Positions 34,086 to 42,514 are shown, counted from the stretch's first letter. The stretch is 60,157 bases of DNA from Labilithrix sp. (GCA_028287035.1 JAQBQL010000184.1:1-60157); one strand, 5' to 3'. The notes: a model not told the origin generated them from the letters alone. Translations and numbers: made by a program.

Positions 34086-35366
34086 CTAGCGCGTCGCGAT
34101 CGCGACCCGCGAGCCGGCCGCGCCCGTCACGAGCTCGGGGGTGGACCATGTCGTACCGCGGAGGCGCGTTGCCCTCACGCTGCCGCCCGTGGCGAAGACC
34201 GCCATCGCGTCGTCTCCGCAGATTCCCTTCGCCACCGCCGGCGCGCCGTCCACCATCGAGGCGTCGGCAAGCATCGGCAGCGGGATGCTCCACGTCACCG
34301 ACGTGGAGCCGAGCGTCCCGGTCATGAAGTACGGTCGCCCGTCGTTGCCACGGAAGGTGACGACGAGGTTCGTGGCCGAGATGCGCGCCACCTGCGGGGA
34401 CTCGCTGGTCTGCGCGGTCGCCTGCGTGAGGGCGGCCGTGCCCCACGTCTTCGTGCCCGCCGCGTGCGTGACGTAGCCGATCTGGTGATTGGCGGTGTTG
34501 TCCGCATAGAGGAGCACGGCGTCGAAGGCGCCGGTCACGGCGACCATCGCCGGCGGCACGGTGCGGAAGGTGCCGGCGCCGACGACGCCCGCGCCCGCCG
34601 TCCATGCCGCGCCGTCGAACGTCTGGACGTAGAGCCCGTCGTTGTCGGCGCCCGTCTGCGCGAAGAGCAGCGAGGTGCCCGCGCCTGCGACGGCGCCCGC
34701 CGTGGCGCCGAAGCTCTGCGTCCCGCCGGAGGTGACGGGGGCCGCCGTCTCCGACCACGCGGTGCCGCTGTTCTCGGCCCGAAAGAACAGGTTCGACGAC
34801 GCGAGGTACACGGCCTCGAGCTTCGTGCCGACCGCGGCGAGCGCCGGCGGCCCGAGCGTCGTGGCGGTGCCGACCGCCGAGGACGCGCCCCATGCGCTCG
34901 TGGAGCCCACGAACGAGACCGACTGGAGCGCATTGGCGGGCCCGCGCGTGAGCGCGACGAAGTCGCTCGTACCGAAGGCGGCGATTGCGGGCCGGCTGAG
35001 CGCGGCGCTCGAGGCGATGGTCGTACCGCTCCACGGCTTGCCGGCGAGGGTCGCGGCGCCGGTGAGCGTCGTGTCGGTGCCCGCGAGCACGACGGCCGTT
35101 CCGGCGGTGCACGAAGGGTCGGGCCCGGCGTCGACGGGGGCATCGACGGCCGCGTCGTCGGGCGCCGCGGCATCGCGCGGGGCCCCGCCCTCCCCGCCGT
35201 CGCTGCGGGCGCCCGGGGATGCGTCCGGACCCGGCCCGTACTGCGGACCGTGGACCGCCTCGCCGTCGTCGGTCGCGCACGCGGCGAGCATCCCGACGGC
35301 GAGGGCGAACGTGGCGAGGAGGAAGGAGGCGCCGTGCGCGAGGGGCTTGTTCATCGGCTTGTTCAT
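34086..35366 (-). CDS. lipoprotein with beta-propeller-like repeats
   Basis: 426 residues. The signal SFLLATFALAVGMLAAC is followed by a Gly/Ala/Asp-rich linker to about residue 80. The remaining 340 residues hold repeating blades of about 45-50 residues, each with an Ala/Gly-rich strand and a W-G or W-S element (SAWGAS, TAWSET, AAWTAGAG, KTWGTA, VTWSIP, TTWSTP), as in BNR, PLL-type lectin or kelch-like propellers. It is probably a surface protein that binds a ligand or glycan. Two start codons in a duplicated MNKP-MNKP segment make the exact start uncertain. Confidence 0.8.
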   Translation of the reverse strand: MNKPMNKPLAHGASFLLATFALAVGMLAACATDDGEAVHGPQYGPGPDASPGARSDGGEGGAPRDAAAPDDAAVDAPVDAGPDPSCTAGTAVVLAGTDTTLTGAATLAGKPWSGTTIASSAALSRPAIAAFGTSDFVALTRGPANALQSVSFVGSTSAWGASSAVGTATTLGPPALAAVGTKLEAVYLASSNLFFRAENSGTAWSETAAPVTSGGTQSFGATAGAVAGAGTSLLFAQTGADNDGLYVQTFDGAAWTAGAGVVGAGTFRTVPPAMVAVTGAFDAVLLYADNTANHQIGYVTHAAGTKTWGTAALTQATAQTSESPQVARISATNLVVTFRGNDGRPYFMTGTLGSTSVTWSIPLPMLADASMVDGAPAVAKGICGDDAMAVFATGGSVRATRLRGTTWSTPELVTGAAGSRVAIATR

Positions 35367-35367
35367 C
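35344..35367. repeat. 12-bp tandem duplication creating two start codons
   Basis: GGCTTGTTCATC occurs twice in direct succession. On the minus strand this makes MNKP-MNKP, so the lipoprotein gene has two equivalent ATGs four codons apart. Confidence 0.85.
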
Positions 35368-35524
35368 GACGAGGACTCTTACCTAGCAGAGCGGGTCGAC
35401 GCGGCGCGGCGCGGACGACGTCCAGCTGACAATGTACGGGGGAAGGCGGGCGGCAGCGCGACCACAGCGTTCTTCGGCCTGGTCCGCGGGGTGTGCTCTC
35501 ATGATGGCAGCATCGGGAGCCTGA

Positions 35525-37990
35525 ATGATCCACGGTAAGAACAAGGCTGCGTCGGGGTCCCCCATCCGGCGCGACGACCGCGCCGAGCCGGAGGATGACG
35601 ACGCGCCGCAGTCTTCGGCGCGCATCGACGTCGTGAACGTCGACGGGCCGGGGACGGGCAGCGGAATCACCGCGCCGCCATCGCCCGCGCATCCGGCGGC
35701 GCCCGCCGGCCCGCCGCGTAGCGAGGTTGCCCAGGGCATCGTCTCCTTGAAGCAGCAGCTCGCGCGCCTCAACGAGCAGGCAGCGGCGGTCGAGAGGTCG
35801 CTCGATGACCAGCGCCGCGATCGGTCGGAGGCGCTCGACCGGCTCGAGCGCGTCACCGAGCGGTGCATCGGCCTCGAGACGAAGCTCGCGGCCTACGAGC
35901 TCCAGATCCAGGACCTGGAGAAGACGCATTCCGGCGCGCTCGCCGATCTGCAGGCGCTCCGCGGCGAGCGTGACGACCTGAAGGCGCGCGCCTCCGAGGC
36001 GGCGCTGCTCCGCGCCGAGAATCGCGACCTCCACGACTCGCTCGAGACCTCGATGCGCGCCGCGGCGGCCCTCGAGGAGGAGCTCGACGAGGCCAAGAAG
36101 CGCCAGTACCAGGACGCGGTGAAGGTCACGGAGCTCGGCGCCGAGCTGGTCGCGGTCCGCGCCCGGCTCGATCGCGCGAGCGCCGGCGCACAGCGCGCCG
36201 CGGAGCTCGAGAAGTCTCTCGCGGGGGCCCGCGACGAGGCGAAGCAAACGCGCGAGGAGGTGAGCACGCTGCGCCGCGAGCTCGCCGTCGCAAAGGAGGA
36301 CAATGCGAAGGACCGAGCGACCGCTCGCGACCGCATCGACCTCCTCGAACGCGCGCTCGACGACGCACGCGCCGCGAGCACGCGGACCGAGGCCGCGCTC
36401 GAGGCCTCGCGCGTGAACGAGGACACCATGGCGCGCCAGCTCGAGGCCGCCATGCAGCGGGCCGCCGAGGCAAGGGAGCGGGCCGCCGCGGCGCAGAGCG
36501 CGCAGCAGGCGCTCGAGCAGAACGTGCGCCGCCTGCGCGAGGCCATCGGCAAGGCCTTCGCGAAGATCGGTCACGGGACGGACAAGCCGCCGGTCCCGAT
36601 GTCCTCGGGCAGGAGGACGAGCTCGGAGCCCTCTCCAGACGACGGCGAGCCGATCTCCCTGCCGCCTGATTTCATGGCCTCGGTGCCGCCCTCGGCGCGT
36701 CCCCCGGCCCACGCCGCGTCGGTCGTTCCCGGCGCGGCCAAGCTGCCCTCGTTCACGGTCGCCGGCGCGAGTGATGGCCTCACGCCCGCGACGTCGGGCA
36801 TCGTCCAGGCGTCCCACGGAGAGAACGCGCGCTCCTCGACGCCGGGTACGCCGTCGGCGTGGCAGTCGATGGCGTCGAGGAGCTCCGCGCCGCCCGGCGC
36901 GTCTTCCACGGCCGTCACGAGCGTCGCGATCAAACCGGCGAAGGCGCCGGGCTCGCCGAGCCTCGCGCTCGACAGCGACTGGCCGGCCCCCGAAGCCGAG
37001 GCGCCTGCCGCGAGCACGCCGCCCGCGCCCGAGGCCCGCGCCGCATCGCAGGCGCCCGCAGTGGCGGCGCCGTCGTCCGCGGCCCCCGCCGGGTCGATCC
37101 CGCCGCCCACGTATGCGTCGGTGCCGCCCCAGATCCACGCGCTGGACGACGAGCCCGCTCGCGACGAAGCGTCGTCCGACGCGACGCCTTCGAACGCGGT
37201 GACGCGCCACTCGCTGGCGCCCGCGACCCGCCGCGGAGGGATGTCCTCGATCCCGCCGAGCAACGTCACGACGATCTCGCAGCCCCCCGACTCGGAGCCC
37301 TCGCGCGAGGAGCTGCTGGCTCGCCTCGTCGATCCCGCACGCAGCGAGTCGGCGGCGCGCGAGCTGAAGACCCATCCCGACTGGCTGCGCAGCATGCCGC
37401 CCCCCACGCTCGTGGCGGCGCTGCAGAGCGTCGACTACGACGCCGACCGCCCGGTGTTCGACCTCGCTCGTCAGTGGGAGCGCGAGCCCCTCTGCCACGC
37501 GCTGATCGCCTCGCTCCGTTCCGAGCCCGACGCACGGCTACGCGAGCACGCGGCCTGGCTCCTCAAGCATCTGGCGGCGCCGTCCTCGTGGAAGGCGATC
37601 GCCGATTTCGCGCGCAGCGACGAGGAAGGACTCCAGCTCCGCCGCTGGCTCCTCGAGGCGCTCGACCGCCTCGCCGCGGGTCGTCACGTCGGCTGGCGCG
37701 AGCTCGGCGACGTCGTGAGCGCGCTCGCGAAACATCCGGACGCCTCGTTGCGTGATGGTGTCGTCGGCATCCTCGTCTCTCTCGACCGGTCGGACGAGAA
37801 GCGACGCATCCTTCTCGAGATCCTGCGGTCGGACGACGACGAGGTGGTGCTCGCGAGCGCCGTCGACGCGCTCGCCGGCGCGCTTCCCGTCGAGCTCGAT
37901 CCGAACCTCGTCGAGCGTCTCCTCGGTCATCCGAGCGCGCGCGTGCAGCGGAGCGTGCGCGACCTCATCGAACGATCGAAGAAGAACTGA
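35525..37990 (+). CDS. long coiled-coil protein with C-terminal HEAT-like domain
   Basis: 821 residues. About 70 disordered residues are followed by roughly 300 residues of strong coiled coil (LKQQLARLNEQAAAVERSL through QQALEQNVRRLREA), a Pro/Ala/Ser-rich linker of about 240 residues and a C-terminal helical domain of about 205 residues with HEAT-like units (ARLREHAAWLLKHLAAPSSWKAIADFA, VVLASAVDALAGALPVE, ARVQRSVRDLIERSKKN). No signal or membrane helix, so it is cytosolic. The layout suggests a scaffold or cytoskeletal/motility adaptor. The last domain resembles the tail of the kinase at 23261. Confidence 0.78.
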   Translation: MIHGKNKAASGSPIRRDDRAEPEDDDAPQSSARIDVVNVDGPGTGSGITAPPSPAHPAAPAGPPRSEVAQGIVSLKQQLARLNEQAAAVERSLDDQRRDRSEALDRLERVTERCIGLETKLAAYELQIQDLEKTHSGALADLQALRGERDDLKARASEAALLRAENRDLHDSLETSMRAAAALEEELDEAKKRQYQDAVKVTELGAELVAVRARLDRASAGAQRAAELEKSLAGARDEAKQTREEVSTLRRELAVAKEDNAKDRATARDRIDLLERALDDARAASTRTEAALEASRVNEDTMARQLEAAMQRAAEARERAAAAQSAQQALEQNVRRLREAIGKAFAKIGHGTDKPPVPMSSGRRTSSEPSPDDGEPISLPPDFMASVPPSARPPAHAASVVPGAAKLPSFTVAGASDGLTPATSGIVQASHGENARSSTPGTPSAWQSMASRSSAPPGASSTAVTSVAIKPAKAPGSPSLALDSDWPAPEAEAPAASTPPAPEARAASQAPAVAAPSSAAPAGSIPPPTYASVPPQIHALDDEPARDEASSDATPSNAVTRHSLAPATRRGGMSSIPPSNVTTISQPPDSEPSREELLARLVDPARSESAARELKTHPDWLRSMPPPTLVAALQSVDYDADRPVFDLARQWEREPLCHALIASLRSEPDARLREHAAWLLKHLAAPSSWKAIADFARSDEEGLQLRRWLLEALDRLAAGRHVGWRELGDVVSALAKHPDASLRDGVVGILVSLDRSDEKRRILLEILRSDDDEVVLASAVDALAGALPVELDPNLVERLLGHPSARVQRSVRDLIERSKKN

Positions 37991-38011
37991 GACCCTGGCA
38001 CGGGGAATGCG

Positions 38012-38473
38012 ATGACCGGAGGCATGAAGAGCCTCCTCGTCGCGGTCGATGACTCTCCCGGCGCGGTGCGCGTGCTCCGCGCCGGCATCGACATGGCTCG
38101 CCAGACCGGCGCGCAGGTCCGCCTCCTTCGCGTCGTCGGTGTACCCGCGGATCTCGCTGCGTCGGAATGGGCGGCTTCGCCCACGCAGGTCGTCGACGGG
38201 TTCCTCGTCACGGCGCGCCGCGACCTCGAGGAGATGAGCGCGCTCGTCCCGGACGACATCCTCGGCGGAATGACGGTGCAGGTCGGCACCGCGTGGAATG
38301 CGATCTGTTCGCATGCCGTGGTCCACGACTGCGACATGATTGTCATCGGCGCCCCCCGGAACGGGTTCCTCGAGCGACTTGTTGGCACAACAGCGGCAAA
38401 GGTCGTCAATCACGCGGACCGCGCGGTCTTCGTGGTTCCCCGCGAACCTGCAGGAAAACACGCAGCCCATTGA
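38012..38473 (+). CDS. universal stress protein (UspA family)
   Basis: 153 residues, one Usp domain. The start MKSLLVAVDDSPGAVRVLRAGIDMA and the C-terminal nucleotide-binding motif GAPRNGFLERLVGTTAAKVVNHADRAVFVV (G-2X-G-9X-G-type with ST-like residues) indicate an ATP-binding Usp. Such proteins act in the cytosol under stress or respiratory arrest. It is 21 bp after the coiled-coil gene and may be co-transcribed. ATG at 38012 is preferred over 38024, whose GGAGG would lie too close. Confidence 0.9.
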   Translation: MTGGMKSLLVAVDDSPGAVRVLRAGIDMARQTGAQVRLLRVVGVPADLAASEWAASPTQVVDGFLVTARRDLEEMSALVPDDILGGMTVQVGTAWNAICSHAVVHDCDMIVIGAPRNGFLERLVGTTAAKVVNHADRAVFVVPREPAGKHAAH

Positions 38474-38546
38474 GTGCTCGGGCTACGGCGCGCTGCGGCA
38501 CGGCTCGTGAATGGGAGCGACGCACAACCCGCGAAAGGACTCTCAC

Positions 38547-38828
38547 ATGAACACCGAGAAGGTCACGAACGACGTCAAGGGCGAGCTGAGCAAGGGCCTC
38601 GAGAAGCTGACGATGCTCCGTGACGAAGCGAAGCTGCATCTACACCTCGCCTCGCTGGACGCGAAGCAGGAGTGGAACGACAAGCTCGAGCCGAGCATCT
38701 CCGCCATCGAGGCGAAGGCGACGGATCTCAGCGAGACCGCGCAGCTCACCGTCATGGAGCTCGTCGACCGCGTCGAGGGCTTCGTCTCGAAGCTCCGTGG
38801 TCACAAGGACGCGAAGCCGTCCTCCTGA
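38547..38828 (+). CDS. small coiled-coil/amphipathic helix protein
   Basis: 93 residues from the ATG at 38547, preceded by GAAAGGA about 8 bases upstream. The protein is almost wholly helical and charged (LSKGLEKLTMLRDEAKLHLHLASLDAKQEWND) with a heptad pattern and no signal peptide. Such small apolipoprotein-like helix proteins are common in myxobacteria and may bind membranes or act as bundles. Function unknown. It lies 73 bp after the Usp gene. Confidence 0.75.
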   Translation: MNTEKVTNDVKGELSKGLEKLTMLRDEAKLHLHLASLDAKQEWNDKLEPSISAIEAKATDLSETAQLTVMELVDRVEGFVSKLRGHKDAKPSS

Positions 38829-38870
38829 CGCCTCCGCGCCGGGTGTGACCGGGTCTGCTATGGCTCGGTC

Positions 38871-39308
38871 ATGCTCGTCGACGACATCAAGAAGCGTACG
38901 GCCGTCGCTGCGAAGAGCGGCGACACGGTGACCCGCGACGTCCTCCGTCTCGCCCTCGGCGAGATCCAGATGGCCGAGGCGCGCAAGAACGCGCCCGGCA
39001 CGGAGGAGGAAGCGGCCGCCGCGCTCCGGAAGCTCATCAAGTCGAACGAAGAATCGCTCGCGGCGCTGCCGTCGGGCGATTCGCGCGTTGCGGCACTGAA
39101 GCAGGAGATCGAGGTGCTGAAGTCGCTCGCCCCGGCGCAGCTGACGGTCGAGCAGATCGCGCTTGCGCTGGCGCCCGTGGAGGCGGCGATCAAGGCTGCC
39201 AGCAACGACGGACAGGCCACCGGCCTCGCGATGAAGCACCTCAAGAGCGTGGGCGCGGACGTGAAGGGCACCGACGTCGGCGCCGCGGTGAAACAGCTGC
39301 GCGCCTGA
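38871..39308 (+). CDS. GatB/YqeY domain protein
   Basis: 145 residues matching the stand-alone YqeY family, which resembles the tail domain of the GatB subunit of Asp/Glu-tRNA amidotransferase. Visible family features are DVLRLALGEIQMAEARKN, EEEAAAALRKLIKSNEESL, and a C-terminal tail domain with GLAMKHLKSVGADVKGTDVGAAVKQL. The family is thought to bind tRNA or affect tRNA metabolism but its exact role is unsettled. Start is ATG at 38871. Confidence 0.92.
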   Translation: MLVDDIKKRTAVAAKSGDTVTRDVLRLALGEIQMAEARKNAPGTEEEAAAALRKLIKSNEESLAALPSGDSRVAALKQEIEVLKSLAPAQLTVEQIALALAPVEAAIKAASNDGQATGLAMKHLKSVGADVKGTDVGAAVKQLRA

Positions 39309-39346
39309 CACGGGCACGCCGCGTCTGCGTGGTTACCTTGCCCCCT

Positions 39347-39373
39347 ACCGACAGACGGAAAAATTTCGTCGGT
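39347..39373. promoter_or_regulatory. inverted repeat upstream of the sigma factor gene
   Basis: ACCGAC (39347-39352) pairs with GTCGGT (39368-39373), and an inner GACG pairs with CGTC, around an AT-rich core GGAAAAATTT. It lies 53 bp upstream of the sigma gene start and 38 bp after the YqeY stop. It could be an operator for the sigma gene or a weak terminator for yqeY; the lack of a T-run after the stem argues against the latter. Confidence 0.35.
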
Positions 39374-39425
39374 GGAGGCGGGCATGTTCGGAACGGCTCG
39401 TCGGTTGTCTCCGTCATAGAGTCGC

Positions 39426-40643
39426 TTGAAGAACACCACCTCTGACAGCACGCTTCCCGCTTCCACTGACCCGCTCGAGCTCCATTTTCGAGCGATGACG
39501 AGCTTCCGGCTGCTCACGCGCGAGGACGAGCATGCGCTCGCCCGCCGCCTCGAGCGCGCCGACCTCGCCATCACGCGGACGCTCCTCTCGCTGCCCGAGG
39601 GCCGCGCCTCCCTTGCCGAGCTCGTGCGCGCGCTGCGCGAGGGCGAGACGCGCGTCGAGGACGTGGAGCGGAACCCGAGCGATGGCCTCCTCGAGCGCCT
39701 CGAGAAGCTGGTCGCGCGGACGAACGCCGGCGCAGCCGCGGCCCCGAAAGCCGCGCGCGCCGCCGCGTCCAAGCCGCCGGCGGGCGGCCTCCGTCTTCAT
39801 CCGCGCGCGGTGCGGAGCGTGATCGCCGAGCTCGAGGAGCAGCTCGGTCACCATCCGAAGAGCGCACGCCTGCGCCGGGCGCTCGCGGACATCGACGTCG
39901 CACGCCGCGAGGGCGAGCTTGTCACGAAGGAGTTCGTCCAGTCGAACCTCCGCATCGTCGTGACGTTCGCCCGGCGCTACCGGGGGATGCCGCTCGTGGA
40001 TCTCATCCAGGAGGGCAACCTCGGCCTGATGCGCGCCGTCGACAAGTTCGACCATCGCCGCGGGCTGCGCTTCAGCACGTACGCGGCGTGGTGGATCCGT
40101 CACGCGCTCAGCCGCGCGCTCGCCGATCAGAGCAAGATGATCCGCCTTCCCGTGCACCTCACGGGCGCCGTCCAGCGCGTGCGCCGCGCGCAGGACCGGC
40201 TCCTCCGCGAGACCGGCAAGGATGCGACCCCCGAGGAGCTCGCGGCGCGCACCGCGCTGCCGATCGAGCAGGTGCGCCGCGCGCTCGACGTGGTCGCTCA
40301 GCCGGTCAGCCTCGACACGCCGGTGGGCGCGTCGGGCGAGCGCGACGGCAGCGAGCTCGTCGACTTCGTGGCCGACGAGAGCGCCCGGAATGCCGACGAC
40401 GTCGTCGCGGAGGGCGAGCTCCGCATCGAGACGAGCGCGCTCCTCTCCGAGCTCCCGGAGCGCGAGGCGGAGATCATCCGGCTTCGGTTCGGGCTCGGGG
40501 GCGGCACGCAGCGGACGCTCGAGGAGATCGGCGCCCGCCTGTCGCTCTCGCGCGAGCGGGCCCGGCAGCTCGAACGTGACGCGCTGAAGAAGCTGCGCGT
40601 CGCGGGCGAGAAGCGGCGGCTGCGCGCGCACCTCGGGCAGTAG
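39426..40643 (+). CDS. RNA polymerase sigma70-family sigma factor
   Basis: 405 residues from a TTG at 39426. Region 1.2 (DPLELHFRAM...LLTREDEHALARRLE) begins only 15 residues in, so the TTG is needed; the first ATG at 39495 would cut through that region. A spacer of about 110 residues (Ala/Lys-rich) separates region 1.2 from region 2 (FVQSNLRIVVTFARRYRGMPLVDLIQEGNLGLMRAVDKFD, YAAWWIRHAL), then region 3 (RLPVHLTG...) and region 4 (LPEREAEIIRLRFGL...TLEEIGARLSLSRERARQLE). It is an alternative sigma of the group 2/3 type with RpoD-like promoter recognition likely. Confidence 0.94.
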   Translation: MKNTTSDSTLPASTDPLELHFRAMTSFRLLTREDEHALARRLERADLAITRTLLSLPEGRASLAELVRALREGETRVEDVERNPSDGLLERLEKLVARTNAGAAAAPKAARAAASKPPAGGLRLHPRAVRSVIAELEEQLGHHPKSARLRRALADIDVARREGELVTKEFVQSNLRIVVTFARRYRGMPLVDLIQEGNLGLMRAVDKFDHRRGLRFSTYAAWWIRHALSRALADQSKMIRLPVHLTGAVQRVRRAQDRLLRETGKDATPEELAARTALPIEQVRRALDVVAQPVSLDTPVGASGERDGSELVDFVADESARNADDVVAEGELRIETSALLSELPEREAEIIRLRFGLGGGTQRTLEEIGARLSLSRERARQLERDALKKLRVAGEKRRLRAHLGQ

Positions 40644-40655
40644 TACGCTCCGGGG

Positions 40656-41408
40656 GTGGCGAAGCTCCTCCAGCAACTCGTCGAGGCGCCGCGGGCCTGC
40701 TCGTATCTCGAGCAGGAGGTCGCGCAGCTCGAGATCCGCGTGATGCTGGAGGTCACGACGCGCGAGCTCGAGGCGCTGCTGGAGCGCGGCTGGCGGCGCT
40801 TCGGGCCGATGTACTTCCGGCCGGCGTGCGCTGCCTGTAGCGAGTGCGTGACCCTGCGCGTGGACGCGGCGGCGTTCAAACCGTCGAAGAGCCAGCGCCG
40901 GGCGGCGAAGAATGCGCGGCGGCTGCGCCGCATCGTGAGCGTGCCGGTGGTCGACGACGAGCGTCTGGCGCTGTACGCGAAGTGGCACGCGCAGCGAGAG
41001 GACCGGAAGGGCTGGGAGCCCACCGAGGTCGACCCGGAGCGTTATGCGATGGACTTCGCATTCCCTCATCCGGCGGCGCGCGAGGTGGCATTCCGGGATC
41101 CGGAGGATGGGGACCGGCTGGTGGGGCTCGGCATCGTCGACGAGACGCCGAACGCGCTGAGCGCCGTCTACTTCTACTGGGACCCGGAGCACGCGCCGTC
41201 GTCGCTGGGCGTGGCGAACGTGGTGACGCTGGTGGAGGATGCGCAGGCGCGGGGGATTCCGCACGTGTATCTCGGATATCGCGTGATGGGGTGTCCGTCG
41301 TTGCTTTACAAGTCGCGATTCGGGCCGCACGAGCTGCTCGAGGGGAGACCGGGCTTCGGGGAGAGCGGCGTGTGGCGTCGCGAGGTGGTGGGGGAAGAGG
41401 GGGCGTGA
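40656..41408 (+). CDS. bpt: bacterial leucyl/arginyl-tRNA--protein transferase (Bpt/Ate1-like)
   Basis: 250 residues in the ATE family. These enzymes add Leu (Bpt) or Arg to N-terminal Asp/Glu of proteins using charged tRNA, marking them for ClpAP degradation by the N-degron pathway. Features are the N-terminal C-S-Y-L segment (PRACSYLEQEVAQLE), GWRRFGPMYFRPACAACSECVTLRV with the conserved CxxC cluster, and C-terminal AVYFYWDPEHAPSSLG and YLGYRVMGCPSLLYKSRFGPHELL. Start is GTG. It is 12 bp after the sigma gene, and its stop overlaps the next gene by 4 nt. Confidence 0.93.
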   Translation: MAKLLQQLVEAPRACSYLEQEVAQLEIRVMLEVTTRELEALLERGWRRFGPMYFRPACAACSECVTLRVDAAAFKPSKSQRRAAKNARRLRRIVSVPVVDDERLALYAKWHAQREDRKGWEPTEVDPERYAMDFAFPHPAAREVAFRDPEDGDRLVGLGIVDETPNALSAVYFYWDPEHAPSSLGVANVVTLVEDAQARGIPHVYLGYRVMGCPSLLYKSRFGPHELLEGRPGFGESGVWRREVVGEEGA

Positions 41409-42073
41409 GGGCGTCGGGAGGGGGTGCGCTCCGCTGGGTGTTGGTCGCAGCGTGCGTGGCGGTCGGTGGGTGCGCGCCGCGCGGGAGCGGTGGCGAGGCG
41501 GCGTCGGTCGGCCATAGTGTCGAGGGTCGGGGGGGCGCGGGCGCGCCGATGCCCGCGCTGGCGTCGTCGTCGCCGCGCGCGCTGGAGCCGCTGCCTGCGC
41601 CGGATCGCGCGTCGGTCGACCGGTTCTCATTGGCGGCGCCGTCGTGCCCGCCCGCGGCCGCGTGGGACGGAGAGGCGTGCGCCCCGGTGACCTGTCCGCC
41701 GGGCACGCGGCTCGACGGCGGCTGGGGGTGCATCTCTTCGGGGGTGATGCCGTGCTGGGGCGGTTGTACGGGCAACCGGGAACGGATGGCGGAGGGCGGC
41801 GTGAGCGAGGATCCGTCGCGCCTGGATCGCGGCGCCATCGCGGAGGCGCTGCGGAGAGCGAGCATCTCGACGTGCGTGCGCCCGGAGGGGCCCCGGGGCG
41901 CGGGACACGCGATCCTCACGTTCCTGCCGTCCGGCGCGGTGAGTGACGTCGTTCTGGACGACCGCTTCCGCGGCACGCAGGCTGGCGCGTGCGTCGCGGC
42001 GCGCTTCAAGGGCGTGCATATCCCGACGTTCGGCGGCGGGCCGGTAAGGGTCGGTCGGTCGTTCGTGCTTTGA
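41405..42073 (+). CDS. lipoprotein with AgmX/TonB-like C-terminal domain
   Basis: 222 residues from a GTG overlapping the bpt stop (GTGA). Lipoprotein signal WVLVAACVAVGGC. A disordered Ala/Pro/Ser segment is followed by a Cys-rich module (CPPAAAWDGEACAPVTCPPG, CISSGVMPCWGGCTGN) and a C-terminal domain of about 70 residues (LTFLPSGAVSDVVLDDRF... VAARFKGVHIPTFGGGPVRVGRSFVL) like the AgmX/TonB C-terminal fold common in myxobacterial envelope proteins. A copy of its final codons appears again at 42432-42467. Confidence 0.8.
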   Translation: MRASGGGALRWVLVAACVAVGGCAPRGSGGEAASVGHSVEGRGGAGAPMPALASSSPRALEPLPAPDRASVDRFSLAAPSCPPAAAWDGEACAPVTCPPGTRLDGGWGCISSGVMPCWGGCTGNRERMAEGGVSEDPSRLDRGAIAEALRRASISTCVRPEGPRGAGHAILTFLPSGAVSDVVLDDRFRGTQAGACVAARFKGVHIPTFGGGPVRVGRSFVL

Positions 42074-42098
42074 TCGGACCCTCCGGCGGCCACCTCAG

Positions 42099-42146
42099 AT
42101 GAGGAAGTGACGCCGCATCGGCGGCCGCGCCCCTCGAGCCTCACCG
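42099..42146. repeat. REP-like unit A upstream of RAYT
   Basis: Starts with the head ATGAGGAAGTGA, followed by a perfect small hairpin GCCGC-ATCG-GCGGC (42112-42125) and ends CGAGCCTCACCG. About 90% identical to unit C at 42365-42410. Confidence 0.7.
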
Positions 42147-42186
42147 TCCTGCCGTCTCGAACGAGAATCAAAAAAATCAGTCGTAG

Positions 42187-42333
42187 AGCCTGTGGGAAGG
42201 GTGGGCAGCGGAAGCAGCGACGGGGGGCAGCGGGGTCAACTGCGCGCGTGACCTCTCCAGTCTCGCGTTACCCCATCAGCGCAGTTGTCCCCGCTGTCCC
42301 CCGGCGCGCCGCTGTCCACGCTTTCCACAGGCT
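42187..42333. repeat. long imperfect inverted repeat upstream of RAYT
   Basis: The left arm (42187-42245) and the reverse complement of the right arm (42279-42333) match over about 55 positions with few mismatches and two short gaps. Both arms run from AGCCTGTGG to CAACTGCGC at the loop side. The loop is 33 bases. It could form a very long stem in DNA or RNA, and may be a miniature element mobilised by the transposase. Confidence 0.8.
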
Positions 42334-42337
42334 GCAA

Positions 42338-42357
42338 ATCCCGAAGTGGCGCCGGCG
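42338..42357. repeat. REP-like unit B (partial) upstream of RAYT
   Basis: CGAAGTGGCGCCGGCG at 42342-42357 matches the head and first stem half of units A and C, directly after the right arm of the long inverted repeat. Confidence 0.5.
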
Positions 42358-42364
42358 ACTGCCA

Positions 42365-42410
42365 ATGAGGAAGTGGCGCCGGTGTCGGCGGCGCCCGTCG
42401 AGCCTCACCG
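42365..42410. repeat. REP-like unit C upstream of RAYT
   Basis: Head ATGAGGAAGTGG followed by an imperfect hairpin (GGCGCCG, loop GTGT, CGGCGGCGCC) and tail CGAGCCTCACCG; near-copy of unit A. Confidence 0.7.
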
Positions 42411-42431
42411 CTCGCCGGGCGCCGCCCGGCG

Positions 42432-42467
42432 CGTCGCGATCGGGCGCTCGCTCGTGCATTGATCGGA
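42432..42467 (+). pseudogene. short copy of the 3' end of the upstream lipoprotein gene
   Basis: TCGTGCATTGATCGGA at 42452-42467 matches TCGTGCTTTGATCGGA at 42063-42078 (15 of 16), which spans the stop codon of the AgmX-like gene. Read in frame, the copy gives RVAIGRSLVH-stop against VRVGRSFVL-stop in the intact gene. It looks like a leftover of a local duplication, although the match is short. Confidence 0.4.
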
Positions 42468-42514
42468 GTCGCCGGCGTCGACCATTCCGCCGGGTCCCCG
42501 GCGGATTCGCGTAG

